Positions 21,038-32,915 of a stretch of 64,000 nt of DNA are shown one piece after another. The position numbers and the translations under genes were made by a program. Positions within the stretch are counted from its first letter, which is position 1. Each line of letters starts with the position of its first letter. Origin of the DNA: Ustilago trichophora (taxonomy: Eukaryota; Basidiomycota; Ustilaginomycetes; Ustilaginales; Ustilaginaceae). Below the pieces are notes generated by a model. That model did no database searches. It was not told the origin of the DNA and saw nothing but the letters and a program-made list of their open reading frames with translations. The DNA is taken from positions 310,001 through 374,000 of the forward strand of contig OOIN01000034.1 of NCBI GenBank assembly GCA_900323505.1. The letters are read 5' to 3'.

Positions 21038-22334
21038 CAGTGCAGGCACCCTGACTTTGTGCTCGCATGCGCGCTCGATCTACCAACAAGCATCAAAGGA
21101 AAAAAAAAATCAAATCTAAAAAACAAGACACCCTTTCGTTCTCTATTGACCGAGCGAGCGCCTTTCCTCTCGTGCAGCGCCTGTCTTGATTGCCATCTCA
21201 CAGACCGAACCACCATCTCTACACTTCAATCAGATACAACAGCGGTCAGCGTGGGGCACAAGAACCGATTGGGCAAACAGCGGGTACCCTAGATTTTGGT
21301 TGCTGCAATTGAGCTTGGCGGCAGGTTTGACCGAGGACGCGTTGTTGCTGCTGCCTGCTGCCCACAGAATGTGTGCATTCACTTTCAAATTCAGCATACA
21401 GCCTAGCGGAATTGTTCAAGTCAGAGAAGCAATTGGTCTCAATCGATTTTGTATTCATTAGTTCAACGCCTTTGGTCTGTGCTTGAAAGTGGCAACTTGA
21501 AGGTCACACTATTGCCTGCGGGAATTGAATTGGTGGCCCACACCGAGAAGAAGAAATGCTTTTTCGACGCTTCAAAGGGAACTCGATAAGCACCCCCGAT
21601 TTCAAGTCTAAAGGCCCAGAAGCGCTCATACACGCCCGCTAAAAACGCCCACTTGACCGTCAAATGAGAAGCAGAAAGGGGATCAACACACCGTGGCGTA
21701 GCTGACATTCGGCATCAGCCTTCCGCCTCTTGACAGAGTGTCAGGCAAGTTTGCTTCGACGAGAGTGTATGGAAAAAGAGTTTCGGGAGAGTTGCTGCAC
21801 GACGTCGAACGAGGAGCTGCTTGCAAGCATTGCCGGCTTGGTTCCTGCCTGCCTGTGATGCAGAGATGTGCGGGAAACGAAGAAAGCGCGAACGCGGGTC
21901 CTGCAAACTCGTGTGCACTCTAACAGATCAATCCTGTGCGCTCGGACCCTTGTGAGAGTGGATGCAATCTACTGCTGCTGTGTGCAACTCTCAAACTCGC
22001 CTTCCTCTTTCTCGTCGTGGCAGTAGCTACCTCATTTTGGACCCATTTGCCTCTCTTCATCCTCTTTCGACTGGTTTGGCATCAAAATAGCCTCATCACA
22101 AACACACCTTAACAAAAGGAGGCTGATATCAGCGTCACTTGAGGGCTTCACGATACACAGCATTGGTTCAAGTGCATTGGCGTGGTACGGGTGGTTAGCC
22201 AATTCGACCTCTCAGTGCACGGGCGCGCAGACTTCATTGGTACACAGGCCCTCCCACCTCATCCTCATCTCCAAGCACGGTGTTTGAACTTTCCGGCCCC
22301 ACGATCATCCGATTCGCCACGATAGATTCTGCTC

Positions 22335-22359
22335 GATCTGATCTGATCTGATCTGATCT
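22335..22359. repeat. five tandem GATCT units
   Basis: Five perfect pentamers (GATCT) end 50 bp before the RhoGAP start codon, in the probable 5'UTR or core promoter. Confidence 0.9.
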
Positions 22360-22408
22360 TCGGCCCGGCTCTCTCGTTTTGGCGCACATTGCAACGTCTC
22401 TGCATTCC

Positions 22409-25113
22409 ATGGCACCGTCGGCGCCCGACTTCTTTCGCAAACGAACTACAAGTACCACCAGCCTGTCCAGCGGCAGCAAACTGCGAAGCTCAGTCGCCTC
22501 TCTTGCAACCAGAGCATCGCGCGACCGTCTCACTTCCGACGATCGTTCCTCTCCCATCATTAGTGGTGCTGCAACCTCTTCTCCCGGTTTCAGCAACGTT
22601 TCAACCGTCGACTTGTTCGGAGGTGCTCCGCTTCAGACTACGACTAGCCCCATCGGAGCAGCTTCCGACCTTGACCCTGACTTCGGCTCTTCCTACGAAG
22701 GTCCAGCTGCTTTCCATTTGGGCTCGACTTCGGCCGTGTCCCGAGACTCTCCAAAGATGAATTCGCCTTATCATGCCACAAATGCTCAGGAAGGCGCCTG
22801 GCTCGGAAGCGGAGCTGCCGATCATGCCACTCTCAGCCCGCATGTGTTGGGATCCACCCATTTTGGCACTTCACCAGGCAATCAGTCCGACATGTCAAAT
22901 GAAGCACAATTCCACAACAATGATGCACTCTCAGACGTCTCGGCGACAGGTAGGTTGTCGCTTCTTTCCATCTTCGCCTTTTCCGAACATGCCTTACTGA
23001 CTCTTGCTCTACTTTTCCTCCTTTCACCTCTTCTCTCCCACCTCCAGGCTACGAGAATCCTTCTGCAAACCAACTCTACTCGGATGCGATCAACATGCCA
23101 GATCGGGATGGCATGGACAGTCGAGCCTCCAACCAGTACGAAGCATCATCAGCCCTTGCAACACCAACACTCGCCGAACATGCAGCTTATGAAGATGCTA
23201 AAGGTTACGTAGGCACACATGCAGCCTCGTCCACAGAAGTCGCTTCCAATTTCCGCTACAGTACCCAGAGCGCATCCACCGTTCCTGGTCTCGCAGCCTC
23301 CAGCAGCTTTGCCGAGACGAGCATGCCTGCCAGCAATACCGCAGCCAGCATGTCGACCAACAACAACGGACCAACTATGGAAGACATTGTCCCCACCAAC
23401 TTTGACGAAGGCGTCCTCCGTATCCTCTGCGACATTGACTGCGGTATGCCCCTCCTCTTTGACCGTATCAAGCAGAGCATGGTTTCGGCAAGAGAGGCCT
23501 CTACCTTCCTCAAGAAGCGCGCCGTTATCGAAGAGGAGTACGCTCGAGGTATGGCCAAGCTTGCACGCTCCACATTCGAAACATACTCGCTCAGCGACGC
23601 AAAAGCAGGTACTTTCGTCAAGTCGTGGCACTCGATGGTCAAGACACACGAAACCCTCGCCGACAATCGATTGCGCTTTGCCGCCAAGCTGAGCGAGATG
23701 AGTGACGAGCTCAGCAACTTGGCCAAAGAGGTCGACAAAAGTCGTAAACAGGCCAGAGAAACAGGTTTGCGGCTTGAAAAGAATCTTCAGGATGCCGAGG
23801 CGGGTGTGGAGAAAGCGAGAGGAAGATTCGACACTGCCGCAGAAGATCTGGAACGCTTGCTGTTGCTCAAATCGGGCGAGTCTGCCAAGTCAGGAGAGAT
23901 CCAGTCTGGAAGTGGTAGTGGTGGGAGCAGTGGTAAGCGCACGTTGGGCAAAGCTATCGGCAAAAGCGGTTTGCTCTTCAAGAACAAGAATCCGCAGCAG
24001 ATCCTCAAGCAAGAAGAAGAGATCCGAGCCAGGACTAGCAGCGCAAGCGATGCCTTCCGCAGGGAGGTACTCAGCACACAAGGCGTCCGACAGGAGTACT
24101 TTAATCTGCAGCTACCTCGCATCCTACGCACGCTCAAGGAGAACGCAGAAGAGATTGACAATGGCACACAGTACCACTTGGCTCGCTACGCTTTCCTCTT
24201 TGAAAGCACCGTACTCAACGATGGTATGGCCATCTCACCCGTCGGCACCGATGTGGCGCCCAGCAGCGGCCTGAAAGGCGCTGTCGAGACGATTGACAAC
24301 CGTGCCGACTTCAAGCAATACATGAGCAACTATCAAGTCGCACACGGTCGCGACTACAAGGGCCCACGCAGAGAAGGCCCCTACGAAGAGGGATTCCTCA
24401 ACACGCCTGGCACCTCCAAAGCCAACGCTGCTGCCGCCACAGCCCGTACCTCTGTCGTATCCGAACATCCCATCTTTGGTGTCGACCTAGCAGAGCAGAT
24501 GGCCAGAGACAACGTCGAAGTGCCACCCATTCTCGAAAAGTGCGCCCTTGCCATCGAAGAAATTGGCATCGAAAACATGGGCATCTACCGTCTCTCTGGT
24601 ACGACCTCAAAAGTTCAAAAGCTCAAAGCTAAGTTCGATGCGGACTGGACCACAGTCGATCTTATGAACGACGAAGCCATCCAGGATATCAACATTGTAG
24701 CTGGTTGTCTCAAGCTCTGGTTCCGCGAACTGCCAGAACCACTGTTGACGCACGAGCTGTACAGCGGCTTTATCGAGGCGGCCAAGATCGACAATGACAG
24801 GCTCAGACATATTCGGCTTCACGAGCGGGTCAACGAGTTGCCAGATGCCAACTATGCAACACTCAAGTACCTCATGGGTCACCTGGATAAGGTCAAGTCG
24901 TTGGAGCACTTGAATCAAATGTCGGCGAGCAATTTGGCCATTGTCTTTGGACCAACGCTGCTTTCACCCCCTCCAAGCGGCTACGACGACGGATCAGGGC
25001 AGACGAATGGCGGCGGAGGCATTCAGATCCACGACATGAGCTTCCAGTGTCGCGCCGTCGAGACCATTTTGGAAAAGTACAGGGAGATTTTCGTCGACGA
25101 AGGAGAGGAATAG
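22409..25113 (+). CDS. F-BAR and RhoGAP domain protein (Rgd1-like)
   Basis: GTPase-activating protein for Rho-type GTPases, targeted to curved membranes by its F-BAR domain. Exons are 22409-22949 and 23048-25113; the 98-bp intron has a GTAGGT donor, a CTGAC branch site and a CTCCAG acceptor, and joins in phase 1. The 868-residue product has a disordered Ser-rich N-terminus (1-295). An F-BAR domain (~298-460) contains 'FLKKRAVIEEEYARGMAKLA', followed by a Gly/Ser linker. The RhoGAP domain (~655-820) carries the arginine finger in 'GIYRLSGT' and the conserved 'LKLWFRELPEPLL' and 'NLAIVFGPTLL'. The ATG at 22409 is the first in frame; an upstream TTG was ignored. The domain order matches yeast Rgd1. 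It lies next to a PAK kinase that acts on the same GTPase circuits. Confidence 0.92.
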
Positions 25114-26196
25114 ATCGCACGCTTACTCGACTAGACTCTGTTGGATTCGTGTCGTGTATCTCTTATTAGTAATCAGGTTTCGGTATCTTATGCTATACTA
25201 CGAATTTCACCCAGACCCTGCTCGAGGTCGCATTACCAAGTCGCCAACTGTGTCAGTCACCTTTTTGTACATCGAGATGGTCGCGTTGCTTCTGGCAATC
25301 TGTGTTGTAACTTGGGATCGCTTTGTAGCGCCCAATTCCGCTTCGGTGTACAATTTCCAGACTGTAGAGTGTTGCATACGAAAGATTTGCAGTAGCTTCT
25401 TGTGTGGTACAGTATGAAAATTGTGATTGTTTGGATTTCACGAGTGAATGTCTTTTAGAAATGCGTGGTGCCTGCTGCAATGGCTGATTTACAGGACATG
25501 TCTTTGTTTGTGAGTCTCTCTGATCGTTCGAGGAGTTCAACCTCCCCTCTTCTCATGCTGTTTGGCTCTTCTCCCAAGGCTAACACAGTAGAAAACCCTC
25601 TGATATGACTGTAATTTCTGCCTTAACAAACATCATACTCCAAGCACAACACATTCGCACACAGAATCACCTGTCCAAACCTACCTCATACAAAGCTCAA
25701 AGCACCTCAAAACTGATAGAGCCAACATGGCTTTTGCATTGTCGGTAACCCCCCAAATTTCAATATTGAAGAACAACATCTTCTCTAAAATGAATCTAGC
25801 AGCTAGTATGTCCACAAACTGAATGAGGACAAGATTGGACCTTAAGCAAGAACAAGGATGGCTTCGAACTTCAAATTGAATCACAGACTTTGTAATAATA
25901 GCAAGTGTAACGTTGTCGAGGCGCACCTGGCGAGTTTCCGCCACATGAATACTCAAGGTGTTTGTACGTTTGAGTTTTGCGTTTCGATCATGTCGCAATG
26001 TGCCCGTAAAGGCATGCTCAAGCATCATCGTGCGACTTCGTCTGCACGTAGGCAACTCGACACGCCAACTCCAATTCTGTACCATTCTAGGCCGTACTGT
26101 TATCTGGGAAACGGGGTGTGATTATACAAGGGGTGGCACCTTCTTGGAGGGGGGTTGATTAACTTGGTACATGACAATCTCCTTTCTTCTTTCTAA
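25114..26196. other. 1.1-kb convergent intergenic region, RhoGAP / bHLH
   Basis: Lies between two stop codons and is more A/T-rich than its surroundings. A 134-codon minus-strand frame (25681-26085) has no recognisable domain and is not called. Probably both 3'UTRs and spacer. Confidence 0.4.
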
Positions 26197-27333
26197 CTAG
26201 CTATTTGCGTTCAGCGCGACTCCAACCACATTCTCCTCCTTTACCTCTTCTTTGCGTCCTCTTCGACTTGTACCAGCGCGTCGTTGTTTCTTCGCCGCCG
26301 TTGCAGTCCCAAGATCAGTAGTAGCTGGCAACCCGACGAGCGATGTCAATGGCGTCTGGTCTATCAAGGTGCTTGGCATAGCGAAGGGTTCGAAGGACAT
26401 GCTGTCTGCCGTGAAAAATCTCTTGTCGTCCAGGCTTGGGTCCAACGCGTCGGTGCTGAAAGTCGAGTCGCTATCAGAAGAGGTGAAGGTGGGCGAAGAG
26501 AATCCGGATGTGGGTGTCGGCCCACCTGCTCCACTGCTTCGACGGCTGAGATGCTCCAACATACCACTGTCCATGAAGCCCTTGATCAATCCGGCAGGCG
26601 GAAAGCTGATGCTAAGCGAAGCGGGATCGAGGGGCTGGGGAAGCGAGGGGAAACTCCAGTTCATCATGGACGTCTGCTTGAAAGGCGATACGGGCTGAGC
26701 CATGTCAGGCAGCAGCGATAATGGCTGAGGGGCTTCGTGGCATAGAGCCAGCGGTTCGTCGGTCTTGTTGAGCAGTTGACCGACCCAGAGGTTGCCTTGT
26801 GGGGTAGGAAGGCCGATAGGATGCGAAGGTTGGATCTGGTAGGGCAAGGAAAGCGTCTGAGCTGTCGGAATCATCGGCTCGGGAGCTACCGTGTTCAAGG
26901 GACTCGGGGTTTCGAGAGGAAAGCTGGCCTGCGAGGCGCCGCCGCCACTTCCCGAACGGAGCATCTGGACTTCATGCATGAGCTCACGAACCCGTCGCTC
27001 CTGGTCTTGATGCCTCGCAATGCTCGCCTTGACAATCTCTCCTTTGGTGGGACGCTTGCCAGCGGCAATCGCCTCGACGAGCTCCGGAATGTTGGCAGCG
27101 AGTTCCGAAAACTTTTCGTTCATAGCTTCTCTGCGCTCCTTTTCGATGATGCTGTGTGTGGCCTTGGAAGAGGGGGAAAGCTCGGAGCGTTTTCGCCTCT
27201 TGCTGGTCCTTGCTGGAGCAGCTGCGGGAGAGTCAACTGCCTCCATGCTGAGCTCGCTGAGACTCGACTCGCGTCTGTCAGCGGCTGGACCAGGAGAGCG
27301 CCCTCGAATACTTTCGGTCTTGATGCTCGCCAT
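26197..27333 (-). CDS. bHLH transcription factor
   Basis: Predicted nuclear DNA-binding protein of 378 residues. The basic region at 57-70 has the E-box-contacting pattern H60, E64, R67, R68 ('THSIIEKERREAMNEKF'), typical of bHLH proteins that bind CANNTG, with the class-B arginine. Helix 1 (NEKFSELAANIPEL), a loop with 'AAGKRPTKGE', and helix 2 (IVKASIARHQDQERRVRELMHE) run on into a short coiled segment to about 120. A basic nuclear-localisation-like stretch (TSKRRKRS) precedes it. The remainder is Pro/Ser-rich and probably activating. The start at 27333 gives the complete domain; longer in-frame sequence upstream looks non-coding. I cannot name the ortholog. The upstream region is unusually long (4.2 kb to the next gene). 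Confidence 0.85.
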   Translation of the reverse strand: MASIKTESIRGRSPGPAADRRESSLSELSMEAVDSPAAAPARTSKRRKRSELSPSSKATHSIIEKERREAMNEKFSELAANIPELVEAIAAGKRPTKGEIVKASIARHQDQERRVRELMHEVQMLRSGSGGGASQASFPLETPSPLNTVAPEPMIPTAQTLSLPYQIQPSHPIGLPTPQGNLWVGQLLNKTDEPLALCHEAPQPLSLLPDMAQPVSPFKQTSMMNWSFPSLPQPLDPASLSISFPPAGLIKGFMDSGMLEHLSRRSSGAGGPTPTSGFSSPTFTSSDSDSTFSTDALDPSLDDKRFFTADSMSFEPFAMPSTLIDQTPLTSLVGLPATTDLGTATAAKKQRRAGTSRRGRKEEVKEENVVGVALNANS

Positions 27334-29689
27334 GTTGAGAAGATAATTTGCTGAGGAATCAAGTGGTAAAAGAGGAAAAAGATGGAAGCAAATGCGAAAA
27401 AGAACGATGGAGATGTTTTTGCGGGCGACTGGGTGGTATCTGAATGCAAGGGGTATGATGGAATGTCGGACGTTGGGCGAAGAGTGGGATTGATTGGCAA
27501 AGGGACCCCTGGGCGGCAAAAAAAAAATACTCGACAGATGTCCGAAATGAAGGCGGTGGCGGGTGCCGAGATTGGGTGTGCTTGCAGAGGGAGATGAGAT
27601 GTTGCGATTGTCAGGTGGTTTTACGGACCAGGTCCTGCAGGTATATGTGTGAGATAGGAGTCAGATGAGGAGCAGAGGGAGATGAATGAAGGTGGTTTGC
27701 CGTTGGAAACGTTGGCGTTGCTGTTGACGCGAGACGCGGGGCAGTTGATGAAGATGAAGACAGAGTCAAGAAATGGATGTAGAAAAGAAGGAAGGAGCAA
27801 TGCTACAAAAGGAGGGTCGTGACTGATTCGTTCAGATGCAGGAAGGAGAAGGAAGCAAGAGTGGGGTGATGACCAGCCAGCGGTTGTGGTAAGGATGGAA
27901 AGGAGAAGCCGACGTCCCTTTGAGAGCTTTAAGGTTGGCGCGATGGGAAACCAGAGAGAGGCAAATCACATCGACTAACTGGAATGGCTAGGTTAGCGCA
28001 GGAGCATACACGGCTCAGGCACGGCAGACCAACACACAAACACAAATGGCACACACACATACAACATTCTTCTGAACAGCAGGACGGTCAGAAGGTGGCG
28101 AATCGTTTGTGGCGCTGTGATGGGTCGAGGTGGAAGAGTAGCAGCAGCAGCAGCATAGAGACCGTTAGGTCCACGACCAAGAAGATCAACAGAGTGGGCT
28201 GACCCCTTGTTTCAGCATGGACCGCTTTCTCTGCGCACTAGGCTGGACTGCGAGCCTCACCGTGGCAGAAGCAAGGGCAAGGGCCAAGGCTCGTGTCAAA
28301 GGAAACGGAGTTGGCTGGTGGGGGGGGGCAAGCGAGCCTATAGGTGAAATCGTGGAGGAGCCGTAAAGTACAGGAGGGAGCAGACGCAAGACGAAACTCA
28401 TGCGACGTTGCTGCTGCCGAGCTTGTTTCCAGGGGTAGTGACTTTCCTTATCTCGCCCACTTGGTCTGGCTGCAAGAAGAAAATACTACGGCTTTGAAGG
28501 CCGACATGATCATTCTGCTCTGCCCCTTCCAATCCTCTTCGGATCTACCGATGCCTTATTCTAGCAACTCCTCCTCTTTCGTGTCGGCGGAGCCAAACAC
28601 TGTCAAGCTCAGCTTCATTGTGCTTGGCCGAACCTCAAGTGCTGTATGCTATCGGACACTAATTACAAGCAGGACAACACAAAGGGAGTCGGCGAAAGAT
28701 GCGAAGCAAGAGCATTTTGGCAAAAGAGGCAAGAATACAGCAAACCGAACAGCTGCACGTCCTCCTGCAGGCGTGCACAGATCTGCTGTATGTGCATGCA
28801 GAATTGCACTTTCCTGACATTCTTCTTGTCGACTTTGGATTTCTTGCCGCACTCTTCTAGTGCACCTCGCCTCGCCAAACCGCACTTCGCTTGAGCACTG
28901 ACCTCGCTCCCGATTGAGACCAACACTTTTTCTAGCGTGGCTCCAAGACCTCATTGCCAGTACACTGTTCTTCTCGACTCGCTCCTTCCCTTCAGCAGAG
29001 TACTTGAACTGTATCGTTTGTGTAGGAGTGCTAGCTGTGTCACTTTGCTGCCACACCTCCTTGAGCGCTGTAGGCTTGCTACTACTGCTGCTGCTACAGT
29101 TGCTGCTGCAAAATGCCCAAGTAGATCCGGGGCGCTTAACGAATAGCCGAGCACCGCAGTCGGATCGTCCGAGTCCACCTGACGCCTATACGGGTGGTCG
29201 AGTCTTGTCGAAAATTTCGCGCTGTTCCAAGAGGTGGATGGGCCCCGACAGGACCAGCGTGTAGCGCTTTGACGCTATCACAGAGTCTTTCGAGGAGGTG
29301 CAAGATGCAAGGAGAAAGATTGACATTCGCAAAGCCTCGGGGCTTGCCCTGTCGGAGCTTCCCGATGCTGTGGGTCTGGGTAGAGTGGCGCCGTGATCGG
29401 AAAGGGACCCATAGGCAAGGGGTGATAGGGCCGGTACAGCACAAGCGCGATCTTTCTTCCAGGAGAAGCGCACTTTGACTCGACACCAACCGAACAACTG
29501 GAAGCGAGTAAAGGGGAGAGCACAAGATGGGAACCATCAGGCAAGCTAGGCCAAGAGAGGAGGAGGTATTCGAAAAAAAAGGGATGAAACATCGTATCTC
29601 CATACCGCGGAGAATCGCCAACCCCGACAAGAATCAAAGCAAGGAGAACAAGGAAAAGCAACAAGACAAGACACCACAGGGAAAAATAA

Positions 29690-29717
29690 AATAAAATAAA
29701 ATTAAATTAAAATAAAA
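29690..29717. repeat. AAAAT-type A/T-rich tract
   Basis: Tandem AAAAT/AAATT-like units, a short A/T-rich island in otherwise mixed sequence. Confidence 0.7.
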
Positions 29718-30854
29718 GCAAAAAAAAGGTCTTGTCCGCAATCTGTCCCTTTCATCCCTCTCCCTAAGACGCTTCTGACCACCTGTCTGATTTGTATCCC
29801 TCTGCCATGATCAAGACAATTGCCAGATGGCGTTTGGCTACCGGCGCAGCATGAGGTATCAGAAGATGTTAGCTTCTCGTTCAGTTTATGCTACTCTTGT
29901 CTCATTTATTGTGAGCCTGCGACGTAGCAATTGATTATACAAAGGAAGATGAGAGTTCAGAATGGTATCTCCATCAACGGGCAGGGAGATGGCCGAGAGC
30001 TTCCCGTCTGCAGCTGGCTTTTTCTGGCTGCTGCTCGTTCATGTCCACGAGGTCCAAGACCTGCACTTTGAAATTCCAGCTCCGCGCCCTCTTCTTCTTT
30101 TTAGACTTCTTCTCAGCTGCTGCTGCTGGGTCGCTTGCCCTGCTGTCCTTTCGAGAGTGGTTGATCATCCCCTCATCTCCGCTCTTGATGTTCGGTATTC
30201 GGCAGACTCGTATCCTTCTGTTTTCTTCTGTGCGATGAGATCAGGAGCAAGCTCGAGGGATTTGCTCGCAACGGATTCAGATTCGATCGCACAGAAAGTG
30301 GGCATAGACGGGCAACTTGCTGGACGAGAGCATGGCGTTGCAATGATCCGTGGGAAACGAGGCTTCTCGAAGGCAACGGCAATCGTGGTCGAAACCCCGA
30401 AGCAGATTTGTTACAGTACATGGTTTGTTCAACAACCGAAGTGCAACTTTGCCCTCATGTAATGATGAGGCCGTCAACATGTGGCTTGTCCCTGTGTCGG
30501 GGCTGGCTTGGCCTGCTAACTAGCCTAAAACAGTGCGGAGCGGGGTTGAGAATCAAAGCTCGGTCTATCAATGCGAGGTCAAAGCAAACGGATAGATTAC
30601 CTTGAATTCGAATCTTCACAGAGCAATGGACTCTTCGACCTCTCGAGAAAATTGTGGCACGATACGAGAAAATTCATGCTCCCAGCCTCAGTCTTGAAGA
30701 ATCTGGCAAAGCTTCGTCCCTATCTCATCACGATCGTGCCCACGGGTAGCCTACACCCGCAGCACCAGATACTGCATTCTCCCCGCCAGCTCGGCGGCTT
30801 GCTCATCAATCACCGACAGCAGTCCTCACACGGGTCTGCGACTGCGATACACAT

Positions 30855-30858
<4 letters not shown>

Positions 30859-30918
<60 letters not shown>
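30859..30918. repeat. (AG)30 microsatellite
   Basis: Sixty bases of uninterrupted AG dinucleotides, the longest simple repeat in the window, about 620 bp upstream of the DUF202 gene. It reads as CT repeats on the other strand. Confidence 0.95.
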
Positions 30919-30920
<2 letters not shown>

Positions 30921-31539
30921 GTGCTTATTTGGTATCGCTATTTTGCTTGCCGGCGAGACAGCATGAAGGCGGGTAGCACAACGCCTCGTTTCGTTTCTCT
31001 GATTGGTAGGGCGGCAAAACGCCACCCGAGACAACCAACAAGGGTCCAATCACAAATCCATGCCAACTCTGACTTGCCCCGACCTCCTGACTTTTGGCCA
31101 CTGCAGTTCCGCACAAATGCCGTCCCAATTTTTCACAGACCCACACCCACGCACGCCTCAAGATGCTATCATACATGTTGCTTGGCGCTGCCTCTTCTCG
31201 CCCATATCCACAGCGCTGGTTCAGCGAAGACGTGGGACTGCCGAGGTCTCGCATCAGAATCCAATCGATGGTCGTACGCTGCTTCTCCTCATGGTACACT
31301 GGCGAGTCCCATTGCTCTGGGAATGATGATAGCAAGTGGTGGCCTGCTTGTTTCAGCGCGCTCTGTTAGGCTACGGTAGTTATGTGTCATTTTTTTTTTC
31401 ACGGAGTCGCACAGGCCATCCGCCATTTAAGGCTCGCCTGTCATATTCGCAACTTTAGGCTCTCTGTCAGAATCACGTCATGTAGCTGTGCATTCTTGGC
31501 GGCTTCCATAGGAGCCTCATTTCTGAACTTGAAGCGTAA

Positions 31540-32628
31540 ATGATCTCGTCAGCTGGCTCGCCATCGTCTACGCTCATATTCGCACAATCTACTTTTCAGC
31601 TGGTGAGAAGACAGCTTTTGATCATGCCAGCTGCGTTTTCATCTCAAGGAGGTTCCGGCTTGAACGGCCTCAATCGCATCAACACGGGTCTTTCCGAAGC
31701 CAGCGGCCATGCACCTCGCAGCAGCGGTAGTGGTCGACTGTCGCTTCACATTCCCAACACCTATCCGCGGAACTTCTCTCCCCGCTCGCCGAGCTCAGGA
31801 AATGCAACTACAACATCTTCAAGGCCCGTATCGCCATCTGGTGTGGATTTTGAACGCCCATCGCAGGAGTCGGTGTCTGGAGCTCTGAAAGGCGCCCAAG
31901 AGCAGTCGACCATTGAACAGAGCGAGCCAAGTGGAAGCCACATCGCTCGCAGTCGATCCAGTAGTCGCATACCACGTGTGAGGGTGTTCAGACGGGATAG
32001 CTCTTTGATCACAATTCACCAGCTTGACAATGACGATGATGCGGTGCCTGTCCTAGCTTCCCGACATCAACGGACGGATCTTCCTTCTGAGGGTGTTGCG
32101 GAGGTGCATCTCCGCCCAATCACCGTGTCTGGACGGCTATTGCAACCCCTCCAACGCATCACGAGCTTCTTCTCGACGAAGCAAACTTCGTCAAGCTCAG
32201 CAAGAGACTTTCTCGCTCGAGAACGAAACTTTTTCGTTTGGCTCCGCCTTTCTTGCCTCTTGGCAATCCTGTCTGCATCGTTGATCCTCCAACTCCAACT
32301 ACCTGATACAGCACGCAGCTCCTCCGACCACCAACGCCATCCTCGCAAAAGGCGCCGTACAGATGATGCCCCAGTGGACTGGAACGACCTGCCCATCTCA
32401 TCCAAAGCTTTTGCTGGCATATTCTTTGCTCTGTCAATCCTTGCGCTCGGTACAGGTCTTGCCGATTACCTTTCGGCTGAACGACAGCTCGAAAAGGAAC
32501 AGGTCGACTTTGATGAGACCGAAGGCGTCTTTCTCAACGATGGGCATACGTCGCGCTTCGTGCATGGCGTAATGTTGGTCGTTGGTGCGGGCATTGTCGC
32601 ATCTGCTCTGTGGCTAATTGCTTATTGA
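31540..32628 (+). CDS. DUF202-domain membrane protein
   Basis: Predicted 362-residue membrane protein of unknown function. Residues 1-220 are Ser/Arg-rich and probably disordered and cytosolic. The C-terminal part has the DUF202 signature 'ARDFLARERNFFVWLRLSC', followed directly by the first membrane helix (~238-255). A basic loop (HPRKRRR) leads to a second helix (~292-310), and a third closes the protein (FVHGVMLVVGAGIVASALWLIAY-type end, from ~340). Three helices and the ARxxLARERN motif fit the family, which also occurs as a tail in vacuolar VTC proteins, but no SPX or VTC domain is seen here. A second possible start is at 31624. Single exon. It is convergent with the thioredoxin-PITH gene across 287 bp. 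Confidence 0.82.
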   Translation: MISSAGSPSSTLIFAQSTFQLVRRQLLIMPAAFSSQGGSGLNGLNRINTGLSEASGHAPRSSGSGRLSLHIPNTYPRNFSPRSPSSGNATTTSSRPVSPSGVDFERPSQESVSGALKGAQEQSTIEQSEPSGSHIARSRSSSRIPRVRVFRRDSSLITIHQLDNDDDAVPVLASRHQRTDLPSEGVAEVHLRPITVSGRLLQPLQRITSFFSTKQTSSSSARDFLARERNFFVWLRLSCLLAILSASLILQLQLPDTARSSSDHQRHPRKRRRTDDAPVDWNDLPISSKAFAGIFFALSILALGTGLADYLSAERQLEKEQVDFDETEGVFLNDGHTSRFVHGVMLVVGAGIVASALWLIAY

Positions 32629-32915
32629 AGAAGGCTCCCGTCGCAGAATCGGATAGGGATTGAAAACCGTGAGGTTGCAGAAGTCGATAAAATTAAGGAT
32701 ACATACAAAGAGAAACGGGGCTACAATGCAAAGGGCAAACCAAGCCATTAATGTACAAAGGAATGAAAACTTGAGGTATCGGCATCCAGAGAAGTGTCAA
32801 GGCAGGTATGTGCGAGATTGTGCGAGTAAGGGTATACAAGAAATCCAAGGTGTATCAACGAGACATAAGAGGCGTTGAACGAGCTTGTAGAGGCGTTTGC
32901 GGCCGTTTCGAATCA

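Larger units (their letters stand above)
20195..22408. promoter_or_regulatory. 2.2-kb divergent intergenic region, PAK / F-BAR RhoGAP
   Basis: Long gap between divergent start codons of two Rho-pathway genes. Open frames here have no family-like sequence. It contains a TG microsatellite, a GATCT pentamer repeat close to the RhoGAP start, and purine- and pyrimidine-rich patches. It is probably promoters plus long 5'UTRs. Confidence 0.4.
27334..31539. promoter_or_regulatory. 4.2-kb gene-poor region between bHLH and DUF202 genes
   Basis: The largest gap in the window, between two divergent genes. It holds purine-rich sequence near the bHLH start, a run of nine Gs near 28320, an A/T-rich AAAAT-type tract near 29690, and an (AG)30 tract at 30859-30918. 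Several 60-165-codon open frames exist on both strands, none with a domain I recognise. A weak coding-like tract on the minus strand at about 29974-30412 is described under findings. I see no tRNA or snRNA. Confidence 0.4.

Noticed and set aside
25681..26085. 134-codon minus-strand open frame between RhoGAP and bHLH genes
   Set aside because: No recognisable domain, A/T-rich setting and no splice or codon-bias support.
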